The notes beneath the pieces were generated by a model. The model did not search any database. It saw only the letters and a list, made by a program, of their open reading frames with translations, and was not told the origin of the DNA. A stretch of DNA of 64,000 bases, from the NCBI GenBank assembly GCA_048268845.1, contig JBLWUQ010000012.1, positions 25,544-89,543 of the forward strand, read 5' to 3'. This document shows positions 58,142-64,000 of the stretch, piece by piece. Position 1 is the stretch's first letter. Each line of letters opens with the position of its first letter. The position numbers and the translations under genes are program-made. This DNA is from Muriiphilus sp048268845. GTDB lineage: Bacteria > Pseudomonadota > Alphaproteobacteria > Rhodobacterales > Rhodobacteraceae.

Positions 58142-58846
58142 ATGTCTATCGTCATTCTCACCGGAGCCGGAATATCGGCCGAAAGCGGGCTGAGCACGTT
58201 TCGCGACAAGGGCGGGCTCTGGTCCAGATACGACCTGAACGAGGTCGCCACGCCCGAGGGCTTTGCCCGCAACCCGGACATGGTGCACGAGTTCTACAAC
58301 GCCCGACGCGCCGTCTGCCGCGATGCCGCCCCGCACGCGGGCCATATCGCGCTGGGGCGGCTGATGCGGGCGATGCCGGGGGCGGTGACGCTGATCACCC
58401 AGAACATCGACGACCTGCACGAACGCGGCGGGGCGGACGACGTGATCCACATGCACGGCCAGATGAACCGCGCGCTCTGTGCCGCCTGCGGCCACCGCTG
58501 GGACGCGCCGGCGGCGATGGCGACGGCCGACCCCTGCCCGGCCTGCGCCTGCGCCGCGACCCGGCCCGACGTGGTGTGGTTTGGCGAAGTGCCCTATCAC
58601 ATGGAGACGATAATGGAGGCGCTTGAGCGGGCCGACCTGTTCGTCGCGATCGGCACCTCGGGCAACGTCTATCCGGCGGCGGGGTTCGTGGCCGAGGCGC
58701 GGCGCGCCGGGGCGCGGACGCTGGAGTTGAACCTTGAGCCATCCGAGGGCGCACATGCCTTCGACGCCGCCCGCTATGGCCGGGCGAGCGAGATCGTGCC
58801 GGTCTGGGTGGACGAGGTGCTCGGCGAAGCGTCCGGCGCGCCCTAA
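58142..58846 (+). CDS. cobB: NAD-dependent protein deacylase (sirtuin, CobB type)
   Basis: A 234-residue Sir2 protein: ILTGAGISAESGLSTFRDKGGLW binds NAD, TQNIDDLHERGG holds the catalytic region with HMHGQ, and four Cys (CAACGHRW...CPACAC) form the zinc site. RPDVVWFGE completes the family pattern. The Tyr/Arg pair of class III desuccinylases appears as DLNEVATPEGFARNP nearby and was not resolved by eye. ATG 58142 is used since the Sir2 fold begins at once. Confidence 0.93.
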   Translation: MSIVILTGAGISAESGLSTFRDKGGLWSRYDLNEVATPEGFARNPDMVHEFYNARRAVCRDAAPHAGHIALGRLMRAMPGAVTLITQNIDDLHERGGADDVIHMHGQMNRALCAACGHRWDAPAAMATADPCPACACAATRPDVVWFGEVPYHMETIMEALERADLFVAIGTSGNVYPAAGFVAEARRAGARTLELNLEPSEGAHAFDAARYGRASEIVPVWVDEVLGEASGAP

Positions 58847-59247
58847 TGCACGCCCTCGCACTGGTCATGGTCGCCCAGCGCGGCGAGGATGTTGCAGGCA
58901 TCCCCCGGCCCACCGTCGCAGCTTTGCACGATCCGGCCAAGCTCGGCCTCGAGCTGGCTGAGCCGGGTGATCCGGTGGCGCACATCGGCAAGGTGCATCG
59001 CCGCGATGCGGTGGGTTTCGGCGTGACTCGCCGGGTCCAGCGCGATCAACTCGCGGATCGCCCCCAACGGCAGGCCAAGGTCGCGGGCGTGGCGGATGAA
59101 GGCCAGCCGGTCCAGCCCGGTCTGGTCATAGCGGCGCTGGTTGCCCGAGGTCCGGCCCTGCGACGCGATCAACCCAAGCCCTTCATAGTATCGGATCGTC
59201 GGCACTTTCACTCCGGTGCGACGCGATAACTGGCCAATGGAATACAA
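58843..59247 (-). CDS. MerR-family metal-responsive regulator
   Basis: A 134-residue MerR protein: IGQLSRRTGVKVPTIRYYEGLGLI HTH, a dimerisation helix, and C-terminal Cys113, Cys120 and Cys132 (SCDGGPGDACNI...DQCEGVH), the pattern of Zn/Cd/Pb-type sensors (ZntR, CadR, PbrR). Divergent from a CDF metal exporter with a clear MerR-type promoter between, so it most likely senses Zn or a similar divalent metal and activates that exporter. Its stop overlaps the sirtuin stop region. Confidence 0.9.
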   Translation of the reverse strand: MYSIGQLSRRTGVKVPTIRYYEGLGLIASQGRTSGNQRRYDQTGLDRLAFIRHARDLGLPLGAIRELIALDPASHAETHRIAAMHLADVRHRITRLSQLEAELGRIVQSCDGGPGDACNILAALGDHDQCEGVH

Positions 59248-59260
59248 CGGATTTTCCCTC

Positions 59261-59291
59261 TTGAACCTCTAGTCGCTAGAGGGATTACACA
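59261..59291 (+). promoter_or_regulatory. MerR-type promoter/operator of the CDF exporter
   Basis: TTGAAC (59261-59266) serves as -35. CCTCTAG-TCG-CTAGAGG (59266-59282) is a perfect 7-bp inverted repeat inside a long spacer of about 19 bp, and TACACA or TTACAC at 59285-59291 is the -10. A long spacer with a central dyad is the hallmark of MerR-activated promoters, and this one resembles the CadR/PbrR operators. Confidence 0.75.
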
Positions 59292-59315
59292 AGGCTGGCA
59301 ACAAAGGAAACCCCG

Positions 59316-60287
59316 ATGCCACACAGCCACCACGACCACGACCACGACCACGACCATGACCATGATCACAGCCACAAAGGCCACAAGGGCCACCATCATC
59401 ACGTCAGCCCCGACGCGGGCGACCGCGCCATCGGCGCTGCGGTCGCGATCAACGTCCTGCTCACCGTGGCCGAGATCATCGGCGGCATCCTGTCGGGGTC
59501 CGTCGCGCTGATCGCGGATGCGGTGCACAACCTGTCGGATGCCGCCTCGCTCGCCATCGCGTGGGGCGCACGCAAGATCGCGCGGCGGCCGACCGATGCG
59601 ACGATGACCTTCGGCTACAAGCGGGCCGAACTGATCGCGGCGCTGATCAACTACACCACCCTGATCCTGATCGGGCTGTATCTGGTGTGGGAGGCGGCCC
59701 AGCGCTTCATCGACCCGCCCGGCATCGACGGGGTGCTGATGATCGCGGTGGCCGGCTTCGCGCTGGTCATCGACCTCGCGACGGCGTTTCTGACCTACCG
59801 GATGTCAAAGCAAAGCCTGAACATCCGCGCCGCCTTCCTGCACAACCTGGCCGACGCGCTGGGGTCGGTGGCGGTGATCGTCGTCGGCGTGCTGATCCTG
59901 GCCTATGACTGGCGGCTGGCCGACCCGATCGTGACGCTGGGGATCGCGGGCTATATCCTGTGGATGGCGTTTTCCGAGATCCGCACGGTGATCCGCATCC
60001 TGATGCTGGGCAGCCCGCCGGACATCGCGCCTGCCGAGGTGCTCGAAGTGATGCAGGCGGTCGAGGGCGTCGCCAACGTCCACCACCTGCACCTGTGGCA
60101 GATCTCGGAACACGTCACCTCGCTCGAGGCGCATGTGGTCACGGAGGCGGACGATCTCGACGGGGTGCGGGCGGTCAAGGAGCGGTTGCGCGCGGTGCTT
60201 GGCGAGCGGTTCGGCATCACCCATGTGACGCTCGACACCGAACACCCGGACGCCGCCTGCAACGATGCGGCGCAGATCGGAGCCTAG
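59316..60287 (+). CDS. Cation diffusion facilitator (Zn/Co/Cd exporter, ZitB/CzcD type)
   Basis: A 323-residue CDF protein. Residues 1-30 are a His/Asp-rich metal-binding tail (HHDHDHDHDHDHDH, HKGHKGHHHH). Six helices follow, with the transport-site motifs HNLSDAASLAIAW and HNLADALGSVAVI (His-Asp pairs), and a C-terminal cytosolic ferredoxin-like domain (VHHLHLWQISEHVTSLEAHVV). It exports Zn2+ or similar metals in exchange for protons under the divergent MerR protein. Confidence 0.95.
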   Translation: MPHSHHDHDHDHDHDHDHSHKGHKGHHHHVSPDAGDRAIGAAVAINVLLTVAEIIGGILSGSVALIADAVHNLSDAASLAIAWGARKIARRPTDATMTFGYKRAELIAALINYTTLILIGLYLVWEAAQRFIDPPGIDGVLMIAVAGFALVIDLATAFLTYRMSKQSLNIRAAFLHNLADALGSVAVIVVGVLILAYDWRLADPIVTLGIAGYILWMAFSEIRTVIRILMLGSPPDIAPAEVLEVMQAVEGVANVHHLHLWQISEHVTSLEAHVVTEADDLDGVRAVKERLRAVLGERFGITHVTLDTEHPDAACNDAAQIGA

Positions 60288-61768
60288 GCGACGATCAGCG
60301 TCAGCAAATGGTAGATCAGGCCAGACATCAGCGCCGCCGCCGGCACGGTGATGATCCAGGCCGCCGCGATGGTCATGAAATGCGACCGGCGCACCAGCTT
60401 GCGCCGGCGCAGTTCCTCGGCGGCGATGCGGGTGCCCTCGGGGCGGTTCAGGTTGTTCGTGCGCCGCCGCCGGATCGCATACCATTCACGGTAGAAGCCG
60501 ACGCCGAACACGCCACCCACCGCGATATGCGTTGAACTGACCGGCAGGCCCAGCCAGCTTGCCACGATCACCGTGATCGCCGCCGACAACGCCACGCAGA
60601 AGGCCCGCATCGGGTTCAGCTTGGTGATCTGGCTGCCGACCATGCGGATCAGCTTGGGTCCGAACAGAAGCAACCCGAACGAGATCCCGAAGGCGCCGAT
60701 CACCATCACCCAGAGCGGGATCGAGACATTGCCGGCGAACCCGCCCACGCTCTCGGCATGGACGATGGCCGCCAGCGGGCCGACCGCGTTTGCGACATCG
60801 TTCGCCCCGTGGGCAAAGCTGAGCAGCGCCGCCGAGATCACCAGCGGCAGCCCGAACAGCGATTTCAGCGACTTGTTGCGGTTCTCCATCCCCTCGGACT
60901 GACGGCGGATCAGCGGCACGGCGATGATATAGGCCACCACCCCGATACCGCCGCCGATCAGAAGCGAGGTCGGCAGGTCGATATCGACGATCCCCTTCAG
61001 CCCCTTGACCGCGAGATAGGTCGAAAACGTGCCCGCCATGATGCCGATCAGCACCGGCACCCAGCGTCGCGCGGCGGCGATCTTGTCGACCCGATAGATG
61101 ATATAGCGCTTGATGAAAGCCAGAAATCCGGCGGCCACTACGCCCCCCAGCAGTGGCGAGATCACCCAGCTTGCGGCGATCGCCCCCATCGACGGCCAAT
61201 TGACCGCACTCATCCCGGCAGCGGCGATCCCCGCCCCCATCACGCCACCGACAACGGAATGGGTGGTCGAGACCGGCGCCCCGACCCAGGTTGCCAGGTT
61301 GACCCACAGCGCCGACGAGATCAGCGCCGCCATCATCGCCCAGATGAACACGTCGGCATCGTCGACCGAATGGGGATCAATAATGCCTTTCGAGATGGTC
61401 GAGACCACGTCGCCCCCGGCCAGAAGCGCGCCGGCGCTCTCGAACACGATGGCGATCACGATGGCGCCGCCCATCGTCAGGGCATTCGCACCCACCGCCG
61501 GACCCATGTTGTTGGCGACATCGTTGGCACCGATGTTCAGCGCCATGTAGGCCCCGAACGCCGCCGCGGCGATCACCACGTAGTTCGTCGGCTGATGGCC
61601 GAAGAACACCATCGAGATCAGCGCCGCAATAGCGATGAAGGCAAGCGCGATACCCATGCCCACCATCGGGCGTGCGACATACTGCGTTGCAAGCTCGAGC
61701 TGGCTGATTCGGCCGAGGTCCTTGTCCAGTGTCCACCACTGGCCATGGTTATTTCCGTTGCTCACCAC
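60284..61768 (-). CDS. Inorganic phosphate transporter, PiT family
   Basis: A 494-residue PiT permease with two inverted halves, each having the family signature: NIGANDVANNMGPAVG near residue 78 and AHGANDVANAVGPLAA near residue 330, plus STTHSVVGGVMG and SSTHIAVGGVFGVG. About eleven hydrophobic segments. It imports metal-phosphate by proton symport. It converges on the CDF gene with a 4-bp overlap of the 3' ends. No PhoU-like partner is adjacent. Confidence 0.95.
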   Translation of the reverse strand: MVSNGNNHGQWWTLDKDLGRISQLELATQYVARPMVGMGIALAFIAIAALISMVFFGHQPTNYVVIAAAAFGAYMALNIGANDVANNMGPAVGANALTMGGAIVIAIVFESAGALLAGGDVVSTISKGIIDPHSVDDADVFIWAMMAALISSALWVNLATWVGAPVSTTHSVVGGVMGAGIAAAGMSAVNWPSMGAIAASWVISPLLGGVVAAGFLAFIKRYIIYRVDKIAAARRWVPVLIGIMAGTFSTYLAVKGLKGIVDIDLPTSLLIGGGIGVVAYIIAVPLIRRQSEGMENRNKSLKSLFGLPLVISAALLSFAHGANDVANAVGPLAAIVHAESVGGFAGNVSIPLWVMVIGAFGISFGLLLFGPKLIRMVGSQITKLNPMRAFCVALSAAITVIVASWLGLPVSSTHIAVGGVFGVGFYREWYAIRRRRTNNLNRPEGTRIAAEELRRRKLVRRSHFMTIAAAWIITVPAAALMSGLIYHLLTLIVA

Positions 61769-61863
61769 AGGCCCCCTGAGCCGGTTGCGTCAGATAACCG
61801 AAGTCTCCAAGGGGCGGTTACCGCATGGGGCGGCGCATTGCAATGTCGGGTTTGGGACCGGGA

Positions 61864-62322
61864 TCAGAACGACCGCAGAAGCGCTTTCAGGCTGTCTTCC
61901 TCGACCAGATCGGCGGCGGTCGCCAGCGGCACCCACTTGCGTTTGCGCTGTCCGGCCTCGGGGTAATCCTCGAGGAATTCGGACACCTTGATCGGATAGA
62001 CCCTTGCCGAACAGGGTTGTTCCAGCCCGTCGTCATGATGTTTGATATAGGCGAACTGGCCCACCGGCTTGCGTCCGACGCGCTTGGATTTGACCCCGGC
62101 CTCCTGCCAGGCCTCGATCCGCGCCGCCTCGGCGGCGGTCTTGCCGTCCATCGGCCAGCCCTTGGGCAGCATCCAGCGACCGGTGCCCAGCGTGGTGATG
62201 AGCAACACTTCCTTGCGGCCCTCGTTCTTGCGATAGCACAGGGCTGCGACCTGAAAGGCACTGGGACGTTTGAACATGGGACGAACGACCTCGCCCCAGG
62301 CTTTGGATATCATCGACGACAT
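61864..62322 (-). CDS. NUDIX hydrolase
   Basis: A 152-residue NUDIX protein resembling the diphosphoinositol-polyphosphate-type group: LGTGRWMLPKGWPMDGKTAAEAARIEAWQEAGV is the NUDIX box (given in parts: LPKGWP, AAEAA, EAWQEAGV). The usual RE of the box is IE and the first Glu of EE is Gln, as in many relatives of this subgroup. It would hydrolyse a nucleoside diphosphate linked to another moiety. Substrate unknown. Confidence 0.88.
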   Translation of the reverse strand: MSSMISKAWGEVVRPMFKRPSAFQVAALCYRKNEGRKEVLLITTLGTGRWMLPKGWPMDGKTAAEAARIEAWQEAGVKSKRVGRKPVGQFAYIKHHDDGLEQPCSARVYPIKVSEFLEDYPEAGQRKRKWVPLATAADLVEEDSLKALLRSF

Positions 62323-62415
62323 TTTGAAACCGCCTGCTTTTTTTGTTATTGTTTGATGAATATAGGGAATTTTGGGGTGAATTGCAACGTGTTGCGCGAT
62401 TCATCCAAGCTGGTG

Positions 62416-64000
62416 TCACTTTTCGCGCGGTTTTGCGCGCAGCGTCGGGGCGGCCCGGGTCGGGTCTTCCGGCCAGGGGTGGCGTGGATAGCGCCCGCGC
62501 ATGTCCTTTCGCACGTCGCCATAGGACGTGGCCCAGAACGTCGGCAGGTCGGTCGTGGTCTGAACCGGACGCCCGGCGGGCGACAAAAGCGTCACCCGAA
62601 TCGGTGTATGCCCGACCAGCGGATGCCGGGTCAGCCCGAACATTTCCTGCAGCCGCACCGCAATCTCCGGTGCCTCGCCGGAGTAGTCCACCGGCACCCG
62701 CCGCCCCAGCGGGGTCTCGAACTGCGCCGGCGCGGCGGCGTCGAGCCGCTGCATCTGCCCCCAGTCCAGCCGGGCGCGCAGCGCATCAACGATGTCGAAC
62801 CGCTTCCAGTCCTCGGCGGTCCTGACGCCGGCGATATGCGGCAGCAGCCACTCCTCGAGGCTGTCCATCAGCGCCGGTTCGGTCATCTGCGGCAGGTCCG
62901 GCTCCGCCCCGCGCACCAGTTCGACCCGCGCGATGAAGCGTTGTGCGGCGGGCGACGGGCGCAGCCCGATCTGGCGCACCCCGTCCAGCATCGCGCGCGC
63001 CACCGTCTGCGCGTCGGCATCGCGCCAGACCCGATCATCCAGCACCAGCGCGCCAAACCGCTCCTGCTCGCGCGCCATGACCCGGCTTTCGCGTTTCGAC
63101 CACTCGCAGAGCTTCACCCAGCGGATGTCCGCACCAAAAAGCGCCCGCAACTCGGCCTCCGGCAGCGCCGTCGCCATCCGCACCCGCGCCTCGCGCAGGT
63201 TGCCGTCTGTATCGGTCACGACGATCAGCCGTTGCCCGGCCAAGGGATCGGCCTCGTCCAGCACCGCGCCCTTGCCGCCCGACAGCACATAGCGCGGATC
63301 GTCTCCCGGACGGCGCAGGCCCACCCGGTCAGGATAGGCCAGCGCCGCCATCTGCGCCGGGGTCAGGTCCGGCCCCGCCTCCACCATCCGCGCCAGCCGT
63401 TTCGCCTCGGCCCGGATACGTTCGATCACGGCGCGGTTCAGGGTGACGGCGTGGTCGCGCTGAAACCGCGCGGGGTCAGCGATTGCCGCCAGCCGCAGCG
63501 TAAGCTCGACCGAGCCGCCACGCGGAAGCGGATCGCGTTCTTCCAGAAGGGCCGCCAGCGGCGCCGCCGCCTTGCCCGCCGTGACCAGCATATGCCCGAT
63601 TCGCGGATGCAGCGGCAGCCGCGCCAAAGCCTTGCCATGCGCGGTGATCCGGCCCCCGTCCAGTGCGCCAAGGCTTTGCAAAAGCCCCCGCGCCTCGCCC
63701 AGAACCCCCGGATTTGGCGGCGTCAGGAACGCCAGCCCCGCGCCGTCGCCCGCCCCCCAAAGCGCCAGTTCCAGCGCCAGCGGCGTCAGGTCGGCCACCT
63801 CGATCTCGGCGGGCGCAAAGGCGGGCAGCGCGCCCTCCTCGCCCTTGGTCCACATCCGGTAGCAGGAGCCTTCAGCCACCCGCCCCGCCCGGCCCCGACG
63901 CTGATCAGCCTCGGCGCGCGACACACGTTCCGTCACCAGTCGGCTCATCCCCGACCCCGGATCGACCCGCGCGCGGCGTGCGCGCCCGGCATCGACCACG
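62416..64000 (-). CDS. hrpB: ATP-dependent helicase HrpB, C-terminal part (runs off the right edge)
   Basis: About 528 residues are in the window, entering from the right edge inside the helicase core (RAEADQRRGRAGRVAEGSCYRMW is motif VI with the RGRAGR arginine finger, quoted here in part). The helicase-associated and OB regions follow, then the HrpB C-terminal domain (PTFWATSYGDVRKDMRGRYPRHPWPEDP). The N-terminal RecA-like domain with the Walker motifs is outside. HrpB is a DEAH-type RNA helicase of unclear cellular role. Confidence 0.93.
   Translation of the reverse strand, partial: VVDAGRARRARVDPGSGMSRLVTERVSRAEADQRRGRAGRVAEGSCYRMWTKGEEGALPAFAPAEIEVADLTPLALELALWGAGDGAGLAFLTPPNPGVLGEARGLLQSLGALDGGRITAHGKALARLPLHPRIGHMLVTAGKAAAPLAALLEERDPLPRGGSVELTLRLAAIADPARFQRDHAVTLNRAVIERIRAEAKRLARMVEAGPDLTPAQMAALAYPDRVGLRRPGDDPRYVLSGGKGAVLDEADPLAGQRLIVVTDTDGNLREARVRMATALPEAELRALFGADIRWVKLCEWSKRESRVMAREQERFGALVLDDRVWRDADAQTVARAMLDGVRQIGLRPSPAAQRFIARVELVRGAEPDLPQMTEPALMDSLEEWLLPHIAGVRTAEDWKRFDIVDALRARLDWGQMQRLDAAAPAQFETPLGRRVPVDYSGEAPEIAVRLQEMFGLTRHPLVGHTPIRVTLLSPAGRPVQTTTDLPTFWATSYGDVRKDMRGRYPRHPWPEDPTRAAPTLRAKPREK

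Noticed and set aside
1..64000. CRISPR array, insertion sequence, prophage, rRNA or tRNA genes
   Set aside because: I saw no regular short spacer-repeat pattern, transposase, integrase, phage structural gene, or tRNA/rRNA-like sequence. The only long tandem repeat is the omp array.

Overview
The window looks like a chromosomal segment of an alphaproteobacterium of the order Rhodobacterales (roseobacter-type). The reasons are the high G+C content, the ffh / chorismate mutase / rpsP-rimM-trmD-rplS-rpmE neighbourhood, a MipZ-type ParA ATPase, TRAP and NitT/TauT transporters, and Tat-type leader peptides. No rRNA, tRNA, CRISPR array or insertion sequence was recognised.

Region 1 (1-13.3 kb) is a catabolic operon on the minus strand, headed by a two-subunit TPP decarboxylase and an aldehyde dehydrogenase. 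These are followed by a three-subunit molybdenum hydroxylase, a CoA ligase, an enoyl-CoA hydratase-family protein and a UbiD decarboxylase. The order large-FAD-FeS subunit, ligase, crotonase, UbiD reproduces the gene set hmfABCDEF for furoate / furandicarboxylate breakdown, so furan acid or aldehyde catabolism is the best guess. The Mo subunit carries a fused CoxG domain and an Asp where the family's catalytic Glu is expected. A LysR gene is divergent, with a clear T-N11-A dyad. A separate LysR / MaoC-like hydratase / acyl-CoA dehydrogenase unit sits at the left edge.

Region 2 (14.6-25.9 kb) has a third LysR gene facing a ten-gene minus-strand operon: ABC transporter (binding protein, permease, ATPase), crotonase, thiolase-like protein, DUF35 protein, CoA ligase, two acyl-CoA dehydrogenases and an aldehyde dehydrogenase. 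This fits side-chain shortening by retro-aldol cleavage. A gene-poor stretch of about 0.87 kb with hairpins follows.

Region 3 (26.8-41.1 kb) is the housekeeping block ffh, three tandem GNAT acetyltransferases, chorismate mutase, rpsP, rimM, a sulfotransferase-like gene, a membrane protein and trmD, then rplS, rpmE and a secreted glycosidase-like gene. Between trmD and rplS lie six tandem, reversed genes for small outer-membrane beta-barrels. Each intergenic spacer is 271-273 bp and carries a relic of the trmD 3' end plus its hairpin, so the duplicating unit included the last codons of trmD. Differences between copies concentrate in the four predicted surface loops.

Region 4 (41.2-51.7 kb) holds mipZ, a form IA RuBisCO operon (cbbL-cbbS-cbbQ-cbbO plus a small unknown gene) with divergent cbbR, and a DctPQM-type TRAP transporter. 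Region 5 (51.8-64 kb) is mixed: thymidine kinase, hydroxyacid dehydrogenase, CsaA, ProC, YbjN, an MFS exporter, small membrane proteins, a sirtuin, a MerR regulator with its divergent zinc-type CDF exporter, a PiT phosphate transporter, a NUDIX hydrolase and a truncated hrpB helicase.
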